Both the position numbers and the translations under genes were made by a program. A model generated the notes under the pieces. That model had not been told where the DNA came from, did no database searches, and saw only the letters and a program-made list of their open reading frames with translations. Below are positions 1 through 7,505 of a stretch of 11,671 bases of DNA, piece after piece (the stretch's first letter is position 1; the number at the start of each line of letters is the position of its first letter). The DNA comes from Pelagophyceae sp. CCMP2097 (taxonomy: Eukaryota; Sar; Pelagophyceae), in the NCBI GenBank assembly GCA_026770575.1, contig MU657304.1, forward strand, positions 33,997 to 45,667, written 5' to 3'.

Positions 1-685
1 GTTTGAGCCCAGAGGCGGAGCCCAGAGGCGGAGCTGGTTGGGTAGAACGCCCAGCCGCGCGACGACCGAGAGCCGGAAACAGCGGCCGTAAAAACAACAA
101 AACAAGAAGGAGAACGGTCCCGGGCTTTTCAGCTCTCCGCGACCAACAAACAACACGTGTGCCTCTCGACTCGGGGCTCTCAATGTCTCTCAAACCGGGT
201 CCCCCAGAGGCACAGAGTCGAATGAAATGACAGCATTGTTGAGGTCGATGTCGATGGCAAAAGTTGCGTCAAGCCCAAACGTGTCCCAAGATCGTGCAAA
301 CCTCCCCTCAAAACCTGCCCCTAGATTGATACCCGGCTGCAAGCAAGGCGTGGACGGAGCGGTAGACGTTTGCACCTCTAAGCACAGGCAACGAGCGCAC
401 TCGCTTTGCACTCGAAAGTGTAAAGCAAGGGAACGAAGCGTCTCTCTGGAGGTGATGAAAGTCCAACCGACGCTTTTGGGGGGGGGGGGGTCAAGGGGGG
501 GTTTGGGGGAACTTTATGCCCCCCCCTCCGCCCCCTAACATGGAGCCCACAACCCCCTTTTTGACCCTTTTTGCCTCAACGGAGATGGTCTGGGACTTTT
601 GCCTGACTTACGGCCACTGTTCCTAGCTCTCGGTCGTCGCGCGGCTGGGCTTTCTACCCAACCGGCTCCGTCTCTGGGCTCCAAC
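1..685. mobile_element. Foldback / MITE-like element with ~80-90 bp inverted ends
   Basis: Bases 1-90 and the reverse complement of 609-685 match almost throughout. They share the ordered blocks GGTTGGGTAGAA, GCCCAGCCGCGCGACGACCG, AGAGC, AACAG and GGCCGTAA, with only a few substitutions. The left arm carries a direct duplication of 13 bases (8-20 and 21-33) that is single in the right arm, so the left arm is slightly longer. The left arm runs into the window edge, so the true end and any target-site duplication cannot be seen. The roughly 520 bases between the arms hold only short, unconvincing reading frames and no recognisable transposase. A non-autonomous DNA transposon or foldback element is the simplest reading; a simple inverted duplication is the alternative. 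Confidence 0.7.
478..509 (+). other. G-run cluster, possible G-quadruplex
   Basis: A run of 13 G (478-490) is followed by runs of 7 G (495-501) and 5 G (505-509), separated by 3-4 base loops. A C-rich stretch with an 8-base C run follows at about 519-535. The long first run could supply two G-tracts, so an intramolecular quadruplex is possible, or a G/C hairpin with the C-rich stretch. It lies inside the foldback element. Its function is unknown, and run lengths in such tracts are prone to sequencing error. Confidence 0.5.
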
Positions 686-767
686 AACGGCGGTGAATAT
701 AGGGATTGATTTAAATCTTTTGAAGTACCACTCGGAACAAATTTTGCTTTCGGGAGGAGTCAGGGAG

Positions 768-800
768 CTCGAGAGACGCTCGAGAGACGCCCGAGAGACT
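768..800. repeat. 11-bp tandem repeat, 3 units
   Basis: Three adjacent 11-base units (768-778, 779-789, 790-800) have the form CTCGAGAGACG, the last one varying at its second and last bases. The short open frames over 690-980 on either strand show no recognisable domain, so I treat the stretch as non-coding. Confidence 0.7.
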
Positions 801-1378
801 CATAGCGCGCCCGTCTATAGGACCGTACTCGTCGTCTCTACGCCACGCCAAGGTGCGCTTACTCGGAGCGCGGCGTCCTTTGCAATTGGAAGCCGTCCGA
901 TCTCTGTGCCTCTTTGTCTGCCTCTGCTCGCCCACGCCCTGCTCGTCCACGACACGCGTCGCGTAAGCTACCCCCTCCCCTAAAATCCCTTTTGCCAGGG
1001 CAATGAGGGCATACGTCAGTGAAGTTGGTGTCTTATTTTCATGTCAACAGCCGCTCCTTGATGTTCAGTCTCGGCTGCCTATTGGATCGAGTCGTTTTCT
1101 CACCCCCCCAAAAGGAAAAAAAACAAACCTCGTCGCGACTCCGGCTCGTTGCTGCACTTCGCGGAGACAGAGTTGCGGGAGCGTATGAGGGCCCTGTGGG
1201 CCGTGCGAGGTCGGGGCTTGTTAAATCGCGTTGGGAGCATTGGAAGCGGCCAATAAGAAGGTTCTACTTGGAAGACGAGATCAAGGTCCGAACGCGAACG
1301 GCGTCAAGTTGCACGCGTGGTGCCCTCGAGGGTGATCCGACGGAGGATAGAATGAGATTCTACGGACCAAACCGCGAT
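801..1378. other. No gene recognised
   Basis: I read both strands. There are overlapping open frames of up to about 150 codons, but they are compositionally erratic, lack any motif I know, and show no paired splice signals linking them. I see nothing supportable here apart from A-rich and C-rich short tracts near 1100-1125. Confidence 0.5.
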
Positions 1379-1599
1379 GTCCCTTCTATGAGAATGCGGT
1401 ACCCACTCTCGACCACGAAGGGCGGGGGCGTCCTCGGCACAGACTTGGGACTTGGGCTGACAATCTGCGACACACAATGAACGAGTCCCTTCTATGAGAA
1501 TGCAGAATCCACGCCATCAACCCCGAGGGGCCGAGGCGGACTCGAGTTAACTCGATGCAAGCTCGGTACTTGGGCTGACAATCTGCGACACACAATGAA
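1379..1599. repeat. Diverged direct duplication of ~110 bp
   Basis: The 19-base string starting GTCCCTTCTATGAGA occurs at 1379-1397 and again at 1485-1503. A 32-base string starting ACTTGGGCTGACAATCTGCG occurs at 1450-1481 and 1568-1599. The offsets are 106 and 118 bases, so the two ends of a unit of about 110 bp are kept exactly while the middle has diverged and gained about 12 bases. Confidence 0.85.
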
Positions 1600-1602
1600 A
1601 AT

Positions 1603-1708
1603 GAGGGGCCATTTCGAGGGGCCGTCGCAAGGGACCTTCCGGAGGGACCGTCCAGAGGGGTCGTCTAGAGGAGCCCGTCCAGAGGGACCGTCGGTGAGGG
1701 TCGGGGTG
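1603..1708. repeat. 13-14 bp minisatellite, ~8 units
   Basis: Consecutive units begin at 1603, 1616, 1629, 1642, 1655, 1668, 1682 and 1696. The consensus is close to GAGGGGCCGTCCA. Six of the first seven begin with GAGG, the third begins AAGG, and most contain CCGTC or TCGTC. Unit length moves from 13 to 14 bases in the last copies. The array follows directly on the second copy of the duplication at 1379-1599. Confidence 0.85.
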
Positions 1709-1849
1709 TTCCCGGCGATTGTGTATCGGTGTTTCTCACGGTCCGGGTGTTCCTGAGTGTCCGAGTTTCCATGTCGGTTCGTTCCGGGTTTTGTTAAGTA
1801 TTACAAAGTCGCACAACGCCCCATAAAGCAGCTGCAATCAATTGAGCTC

Positions 1850-1885
1850 AGTCCCGTAAAATCCGTATAAAGTCCCGTAAAATCC
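1850..1885. repeat. 21-bp tandem duplication
   Basis: The 15-base string AGTCCCGTAAAATCC is present at 1850-1864 and 1871-1885, a 21-base period. A similar CCTAAAATCCC string is found near 975, and degenerate AAGCCC units run on to about 1905. This AT-richer patch stands out against the GC-rich surroundings. Confidence 0.7.
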
Positions 1886-1914
1886 CTCAAAGCCCAATAA
1901 AGCCCCGACAAGGC

Positions 1915-2255
1915 GCTGCACGTCGAGGTCGAGCACCGGGTCCACCGCGATGCCGCCAGGCTGCATTGGCACGAGCGAGCCCAGGCAGTGTACGTGCGTG
2001 GTGTGGAAACAATAGGTGCAGCATGAACGTGGAACGTGGCAATGATGAACGTGTCGAGGAAGAGTATGCCACCGAGAGTCCCGCTCTACACGCTATCCCA
2101 GCAGCACGGCAGGGCGGGTCGAGGCGGTGCACATCGACGTCAAGCGCCGGGTCCGCCGCGGTGCTGTCGGGCGGCGTGGGCACGAGCGGGTCCAGACGCT
2201 GCACGTCATGGCCGAGCGCTGGGTCCGCGTCGATGCCATCGGGCGGACACGAGCG
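1915..2255. repeat. Three diverged copies of a ~63-bp repeat
   Basis: Copies lie at 1915-1977, 2126-2188 and 2198-2255. Each starts with G(C/G)TGCAC(G/A)TC, has (C/T)GGGTCC(A/G)C in the middle and ends (G)CACGAGCG. Copies two and three are nearly adjacent, while the first is 148 bases upstream. Translated frames across the repeat are related between copies but end in different places, and none has a known domain, so I do not call a gene. It may be a decayed coding fragment. Confidence 0.65.
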
Positions 2256-2259
2256 ATGT

Positions 2260-2590
2260 GCCCTCCATGTGGACCTCTTTTTGGGTAGCCCATAACCTCG
2301 AAACCCTCGGTTTGTGCGGTTCCGGTATTTTGGAATTCCTCGCTCGAAGTCACAGGCCGAAAAGGGAGACAGAGCTCCTGGTATTAGTTGGGTTTCCCCA
2401 GATTACTTAAGCAGCTTGGAGCTGGCTCGTGTCGAGCCTACATGGCGAGTCTGGATGTAGAGTTTTGGCGGCGTCATCACCGCAAGTCGCTCTCACGGCC
2501 ATGCCAATTTTGGCTCCAGACCAATGAGTAGAGCTGCGATCATCACCCATCCCTTTTCGGGCTCTAGGCGCCCTCCAACTCCGCCCCAGT
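2260..2590. other. No gene recognised
   Basis: I see no credible reading frame, RNA fold or repeat of note. The sequence is of mixed composition with isolated short open frames on both strands. Confidence 0.4.
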
Positions 2591-2675
2591 GGCCGAAACG
2601 CCGCACCTCGAGGGCGGTATCCACGCTCAACAAAGGTACAAATGGATATCGCTTTCGAGATGCGGCGTTTCGGCC
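2591..2675. repeat. Hairpin-forming inverted repeat, 33-base arms, 19-base loop
   Basis: Arm one is 2591-2623 and arm two 2643-2675. Each outer part reads GGCCGAAACGCCGCA or its complement without mismatch, and about four mismatches lie in the inner half. The loop is 2624-2642. Such a near-perfect stem could be a small foldback transposon end, a structured RNA or a small-RNA precursor. The sequence alone does not choose between these. Confidence 0.75.
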
Positions 2676-2859
2676 CCTCCTGCCATCACCGGAAATCATT
2701 TAGTCTGTTTCGACCGTATTTCCGGGTTTCCCCATTTCGTGGTTGACTTAAAGACCCCGCTTAAGATTTAATAAACTCTAAAATTGCCTTTATTGGCCTC
2801 TCCTAATCCCGTATTTTTTTCGGCCTGTGAGTCGAGTGAAAGTGTCGGGGGGTACTAGT

Positions 2860-3312
2860 TGCCATTTCGAGCGTCGTGCGCGTCGTGCATGGGGCTCTCT
2901 GGGGACTTTTTATAACAGCGTGGCGGCCTCGTCAAGCTCGTCAGTCTGCACCATCAAGTCTCTAGGCAGCGCGATACCGGCGCCAATTCGGCTTGATTCG
3001 TACGGAGCCTCCTGTAGTCGAGTTTGGTGTCTTTCTCTTCGCGTAGGGGGTCTTCGAGGAAGCCATTGGAGCCACGTGCTGGTAGCGCTTGAACTACCGA
3101 TCCATACCATCAAGTCCCTAGGCAGCGCAATGCCGGCGCCGTTGCGGCTTGAAGCGCAACTTATTCCTTGATCGGGTTCGAGCGTCGTGCGCCTCGTCCA
3201 CGGGGCCATTTCGGGAGATCTTGGAGCAGCGTGACGGCCTTGATGAGCCCGTCAATCTGTACCACCAAGTCTCTAGGCAGCGCGATACTGGCGCTGTTAC
3301 GGCTTGATCTAT
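2860..3312. repeat. 155-156 bp tandem repeat, three copies
   Basis: The core CCATCAAGTCTCTAGGCAGC, followed by GCGATACCGGCGC, recurs at 2951, 3107 and 3262, with spacings of 156 and 155 bases. Upstream parts also match: TTCGAGCGTCGTGCGC and a GTGGCGGCC/GTGACGGCC block recur in the outer copies, and the middle copy is more diverged. On the minus strand all three copies translate to the related peptide (A)GIALPRDLMV or ASIALPRDLVV, followed by an amphipathic stretch. The frame is broken between copies, so this may be an amplified gene fragment that became a satellite-like array. Confidence 0.75.
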
Positions 3313-3447
3313 AACGATCTATACTCTGGGCGAGTAGAATGTGTTCAACAAAAGGATAAAAGTGACTTAATTAAACCTTACATATCACTCTCTATGTTTA
3401 CATTTTCGCATTTACCTGGAATTTACGGGGCACGATTAGATTTTGAT

Positions 3448-4032
3448 ACAAGGGGGGTTCAACATGAAAATGCCGCTCATTTTGGCACCTCCACAGCACG
3501 TTTGAGAAGACTTTGAGTGGCTGGACATGTCCGGCCCGACCCAAGGTGTCGGGCTGGAGGTGGAACTCTCCCTTTTTTCGCGTACCCTACCCGCAATCTC
3601 GATTTCAGCGTCGCCAAAAGCTGGTTTGAGGTGGTTTTCCGTTGTCTTCGTCTGAGTTCCACCTCCCTGCCGCTTCGCTGGGGCCGGCTGTAGGCCCTGG
3701 CCACACCAGAGTCCGACCTAGTGACCTGTGGAGGTGCCGGATTTGGCCCAAAATTTAGGCTATGGGCTCCATTTTGCAAGTTATGGGGCCCATTTCACTT
3801 AAAACGCCCATGCAAATCCGCAATTACGCGGAAATGGTGTCAAGTTTTACACCGTTTTATTCTTGAAAGCGGCTTCACGGTCGGCGGATCGAGCCCGTTA
3901 ACAAACTTCCTTCGTCGGGGACCGCGCCGCCACCAGCCCGCGACGCAGCGACCATAAGTGGCCCCGTACCTCGTTTGTAGCCCGAGAAATTTGTATCTGA
4001 GTGGAATCCGTTTCATGTTGAACCCCCCTTGT
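3448..4032. mobile_element. Foldback-like structure bounded by 22-bp perfect inverted repeats
   Basis: A 22-base string beginning ACAAGGGGGGTTCAACATGA occurs at 3448-3469, and its exact reverse complement at 4011-4032. Nested inside are a 13-base inverted pair GGCACCTCCACAG (about 3482-3494 and 3725-3737) and a second 13-base pair GGAGGTGGAACTC (3556-3568 and 3654-3666). The inner parts could fold on themselves. I find no transposase or other coding sequence inside the 585 bases. A non-autonomous foldback transposon is one reading. Insertion of unrelated repeats in opposite orientation is another. Confidence 0.5.
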
Positions 4033-4669
4033 AACAAATAAAAATTGACGCTCCGCGGCCCGGCCACGGGCCCACAGACCGGCTACGGGACTTTTAGAAC
4101 GCGCGTTGGCTACGACTCGGTCGGTCCTGGGGCGTGGTGCATCAAACGTGGGGATTAACCTTACTGACCCAGGTTCAAAAAAGGGTCTGCTCCATGATCC
4201 CCACAATTGTTCTTTGAGCGACTAGGAGAGACGCTGATCCATCGGACGAGTCGAGTAATCAACGCAAATCCAACTCGGCCTGCGGCGAAAGGCCCGGGCT
4301 TTCTTCTGCGCTTTGGCTACGGGGCCTAGGGTTACAGGGACGGCCTTAAGTATTTTTTTGTGCTTGTGCGCCTGGGATATGCGCCCCATTGCTACGGTCC
4401 CGAGGTTCAATCTTGCGAACCACATACCGGAATGTCAGAAAATTCACCGCAGATTCAATGCAATTTCAGACAATTCTTCGAATATACATACCTCAAAATT
4501 TAAAAAAAATCTCCCTCCACTTCCATGAATCCATTTCGGTGATGCGCAGCAGTGTCTCCCAAAGAAACAGGGACCCGAAGACGAAACCAGCATCCCCGCG
4601 ACTCTGGGACTCGAAGCCTGGTCTGATGCTCTTTATCGAGACTCGAAGCAGCATAACTCCGGGAAACGA
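4033..4669. other. No gene recognised
   Basis: Open frames on both strands here are short and motif-free. A partly self-complementary stretch lies at about 4145-4205 (GTGGGGAT... and ...ATCCCCAC), and an A/T-rich stretch lies near 4490-4515. Nothing more can be supported. Confidence 0.4.
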
Positions 4670-6070
4670 GAGTTCCTCGGCTCTCAGACTCGGGAAGCTC
4701 GGGGAAGAAGAGTTCCCCGGGGCTCTCAGACTCGGAAGCTTGGGGAAGAAGAGTTCCTCGGGGCGGGGGGCATCGCGACTGCGGCCCGCTGCGAACGTCT
4801 GCGAGCGTCTGCGAACGTCTGCAGACCGGGGAAGAGGCTTCCATTAGACTCGGAAGCTCGGGGGTCTCTTGTAGGCGCCTCTGCGGAGCGGCTCGACGGG
4901 GCGGCTCGGCGGGGCGGCTCTGCGGGGCGGCTCTGCGGGCGGCCGTGATAAGGACGCCGCCATGATCACCGCGGTGCGCCAGCAGCTGGTGGCTTAGGTC
5001 GCCTACAACACACAGGGCGGAGTATGTCCGCGTCTGCGAATCTGCCAACGTCTGCCAACGCCGGCGAGCCTGTGAGCATCTGTGAACCCTGCATCTGCGA
5101 GCCTGCGAACGCCTGAGAACCTAGGGGAACAAGAATTCCCCGGGGCTCTCAGACTCGGAAGCCTCGGGGGCGGGGAGCATCGCGGCTGCGGCCTGCTAGG
5201 AACCCTTCGTCTGCGAGCCTGCGAGTGCCTGAGAACCTAGGGGAACAAGAGTTTCCCGGGGCTCTCAGACTCGGAAGCTCGGGGGCGGGGAGCATCGCGA
5301 CTGCGGCCTGCTGGGAACCTTTCGTCTGCGAGCTTGCGAACGCCTGGGAACCTAGGGGAACAAGAGTTCCGAGGGACTCTCAGACTCGGAAGCTCGGGGA
5401 AGAAGAGTTCCTCGGGGCGGGGAGCATCGCGTCTGCGGCCCGCTGCGAACGTCTGCGAACGTCTGTCAGCGTCTGCCAGCGTCTGCGAACGTCAGCAGAC
5501 CGGGGAACAGGCTTAAATCAGACTCGGAAGCTCGGGGTCTCTTGTAGGCAGCTCTGCGGAGCGGCTCTGTGGGGCGGCCGTGATAAGGACGCCGCCATGA
5601 TCACCGCGGTGCGCCGGCAGCTGGTGGCTTAGGTCACCTACAACATGCAGGGCGAAGTATTTCAGCGTCTGCGAATCTGCCGACGTCTGCCAGCGTCTGC
5701 GAGCCTGCGAGCGCCTGGGAACCCTTCGTCTGCGAGCCTGTGAACGCCTGGGAACCCAGGGGAACAAGAGTTCCCCGGGGCTCTCAGACTCGGAAGCTCG
5801 GAGAAGAAGAGTTCACCGGGGCTCTCAGACTCGGAAGCCTCGGGGGCGGGGAGCATCGTGGCTGCGGCCTGCTGGGAACCTTTCGTCTGCGAGCTTGCGA
5901 GCGCCTGGAAATCTAGTTGAACAAGAGTTCCACGGGGCTCTCAGACTCGGAAGCTCGGGGAAGAAGAGTTCCTCGGGACTGCGTGGCGGCTCTGCGGGGT
6001 GGCTCTGTGGGGCGGCGGCTCTGCGAGACAAGCGGCTCTGCGGGGCAGCTCAGCAGGACGGCTCTGCGCT
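4670..6070. repeat. Layered higher-order repeat array (9-15 bp, ~115 bp, ~635 bp)
   Basis: Several repeat scales are nested. First, CTCAGACTCGGAAGC with flanking AGTTCC(C/T)CGGGG recurs many times between 4680 and 5970. Second, a unit marked by GAACCTAGGGGAACAAGA recurs with CTAG at 5121, 5237 and 5352 (periods 116 and 115), with altered copies near 5756 and 5913. Third, a block from GGCCGTGATAAGGACGCCGC at 4941 to about 5055 recurs at 5576 to about 5690, an offset of 635 bases, and its flanks also match. Fourth, 9-base GCGAACGTCT-type units cluster at about 4790-4830 and 5445-5500. Long open frames cross it on both strands, as expected for a stop-poor repeat, and none has a known domain. Confidence 0.85.
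4873..4943 (+). repeat. 15-bp GGCGGCTCTGCGGGG minisatellite
   Basis: Four to five copies of a unit close to GGCGGCTCTGCGGGG run in tandem here. Related copies sit at about 5550-5576 and, more degenerate, at about 5985-6065, so the same unit marks each end of the larger array. It precedes the 635-bp block GGCCGTGATAAGG in both copies of that block. Confidence 0.7.
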
Positions 6071-6223
6071 CGAGACGGGGCAGCCGACGGCGCTGTGACC
6101 GCCTTCCCGCGGCTCGCCCCACGAAGCCCTGGGGGCGGCTTTGCGACGCCAAATTGGGAAGACTGGGTCGGATGCTGGGCGGGTCGGGTCGGATCTGGGT
6201 CGCCGCGCAGTCTATGGGCTTAA

Positions 6224-6292
6224 GGGGTCCAGCCAACCCAATATTGGGTATGGGGCCCCATATGGGGCCCCATATTGGGTCCCATGGGGCGG
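6224..6292. repeat. Palindrome cluster ATGGGGCCCCAT, copy 1
   Basis: Overlapping palindromes of the form TATGGGGCCCCATA are packed with CCCAATATTGGG. The stretch also aligns directly with 7450-7505: both begin GGGGTCCA, then CCCAATAT, then TATGGGGCCC and GGGGCCCCATA. It is preceded by GGTCGGATCTGGGTCGCCG, whose related form GGCGACCCAGGGTCGGATCG follows copy 2. Confidence 0.75.
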
Positions 6293-6461
6293 CGGGGTTC
6301 CAGCCGGCGCGCGTCGCCGGCCACGTGCCGGCCGGACCCTGCGGCCCAAACTTTTCCGCCGCGCCGTCCTAAGCTCCACGTGTCGCTAAATTACGCCTCA
6401 ACGCTCAATCAAATCCATACAGAGTTGATTCGAGGTGGCACCCTCACGCGCGCGCCACGGA
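6293..6461. other. GC-rich spacer, no gene recognised
   Basis: The stretch begins with a GC-rich part containing CCGGCCACGTGCCGGCCGG, a near-palindrome centred on CACGTG (the E-box/G-box core), and then becomes more mixed. Whether the CACGTG is a regulatory site is unknown. The acidic gene is on the minus strand, so this lies downstream of it. Confidence 0.35.
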
Positions 6462-6518
6462 TTAGCGGGCCATGCATGCTGCAAAAAATACTGAAAGGAG
6501 GCGCCAAGTTGTGGGTAG

Positions 6519-6559
6519 CTGCGTGTAGAGAGAAATGGTAATGTTAGCACCACTTAAAC
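6519..6559 (-). other. Possible 41-base intron overlapping the stop codon of the acidic ORF
   Basis: Read on the minus strand, GTTTAAGT (6559-6552) is followed by TGCTAAC (6549-6543), a pyrimidine-rich stretch and ACGCAG ending at 6519. This is the layout of a donor, branch point, polypyrimidine tract and acceptor. Splicing is in phase 0 and would replace the Val-stop ending with 18 further residues beginning LPTTWRLLSVFF, up to a TAA at 6464-6462. The intron would be shorter than the 53-126 base introns inferred for the large gene in this window, so it may be chance. Confidence 0.35.
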
Positions 6560-6907
6560 GTCGTCGTCCGCCTCGTTCTCGTCTTCGTCCATGGCCTCGG
6601 GCTCCGTGGGCTCGTCGTCTTCGTCGTCGTCGGCGTCCAGGTCCGCGTCGGGGTCGCCGAACAGGTCCTCGTCGGCGTCCTCGGTCTCATCGATGAAGAC
6701 GCTGCGTGGCGCGTCGGCGGCCTCGCCGTCGGACTCGGACTCGCCGCCGTGCCGGCTGCTCGGCTCCTCGCACGGCGGCTCGGCGATGCAGCACTCGACG
6801 TCCCACTCACTGCACGACGCCGTCAGCGTTTCGTTAACGGAAACTACTCGCCGAAATTCCACAGTGGCTTCCGTACAAGGGGTGTCGCTAATGACGCTGA
6901 GGACTTT
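6554..6907 (-). CDS. Terminal exon of an acidic protein of unknown function (5' incomplete)
   Basis: The minus-strand frame is open from about 6910 to the TAA at 6554. It reads VLSVISDTPCTEATVEFRR near its start, has a Cys-bearing stretch (SEWDVECCIAEPPCEEP), and ends in a strongly acidic tail of about 50 residues rich in Asp and Glu, ending MDEDENEADDDV. No ATG occurs in this frame before the penultimate acidic block, so it is probably a 3' exon. Possible acceptors lie at GTTGACAG (ending 6908) and in the next 20 bases. I could not find the upstream exon. The opposite strand reads as a Ser-rich shadow with no features of its own. Third-position G/C and the biased acidic composition favour the minus strand. 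A GTGAGT donor-like string also occurs within the exon near 6817. Acidic tails are found in many nuclear and chaperone proteins; I do not recognise this family. Confidence 0.45.
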   Translation of the reverse strand, partial: KVLSVISDTPCTEATVEFRRVVSVNETLTASCSEWDVECCIAEPPCEEPSSRHGGESESDGEAADAPRSVFIDETEDADEDLFGDPDADLDADDDEDDEPTEPEAMDEDENEADDDV

Positions 6908-6910
6908 CTG

Positions 6911-7424
6911 TCAACTGCAGTTTTCGTCGGTTGGAGTTTGGCCCTGTTGGGAGTCATAGAGGACGTCGCGCTGAGTCCGGCAATGCCATGTCCTAAAAAA
7001 ATCTTTTGTTAAAAACGCCCAAACTAAAAATCAGAACGTCTGTTTTGGCTCGTCTGAAGCGCCACTCGCGCCACTTGTATAGGACATGCCATATACCACC
7101 CCAGTACGTATGGACCCGCCCCGTCACATAGCCAGTTTTTTGATCCGGGCGGTCCTGCAATTGACAGCCGGGCCCAAACCTTCGCATACGGAGGCAAAAT
7201 CAGTTCAAATTCAAGGTAAGAAGGCAAATAAAGATTTTATCAAGTCCTAAATATTGGGGGAAGCGCTTATTCACGCCCTTGCAAGGCGCCCTCCTCAAGG
7301 CTGATCCTGTCACGGACACCCCGGGGGGCAGGGAGGCCCATAGCGACCACGACCACCCCCACAGGCGGCCTCTGGGAGGCACAAACCTGCGCCACTTGAG
7401 GTCGGCTTTATCGCCGATACCCCT
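6911..7424. other. No gene recognised; expected to hold upstream exon(s) of the acidic gene
   Basis: A missing 5' exon of the acidic gene would have to lie here or further right on the minus strand. Several minus-strand frames are open for 60-90 codons, but I could not link any to the acidic exon with matching splice sites. Nothing else is supported. Confidence 0.3.
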
Positions 7425-7505
7425 TGTATGGGGCCCCACGGGGCCGTATGGGGTCCAACCTGCCCAATATGGGCTTATGGGGCCCAATATGGGGCCCCAT
7501 ACGGC
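7425..7505. repeat. Palindrome cluster ATGGGGCCCCAT, copy 2
   Basis: This contains TATGGGGCCCCA, CCCAATATGGG, TATGGGGCCCAATATGGGG and CCCCATAC in close succession. It matches copy 1 at 6224-6292 directly. Because the units are palindromic, it also partly matches it in reverse. It is followed by GGCGACCCAGGGTCGGATCG (7503-7522), which is close to the reverse complement of the stretch before copy 1. The two clusters therefore bracket about 1.1-1.35 kb that includes the acidic exon. Confidence 0.7.

Noticed and set aside
190..411. Minus-strand ORF of 73 codons inside the foldback element
   Set aside because: It looks more protein-like than its neighbours, but it is short, has no motif I recognise, and sits in an element that otherwise seems non-coding.
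4500..5048. Minus-strand ORF of 182 codons
   Set aside because: Its 5'-to-3' path crosses the repeat array and its residues follow the DNA repeat units. There is no known domain, and neighbouring copies of the repeat are open in several frames.
4670..5990. CRISPR-like array
   Set aside because: The repeats are contiguous or irregularly spaced, vary in length and sequence, and have no unique spacers of uniform size. The genome is eukaryotic.
6591..6959. Plus-strand Ser-rich ORF of 122 codons
   Set aside because: Its Ser-rich part is the direct complement of Asp/Glu codons in the acidic minus-strand exon, and it has no other support.
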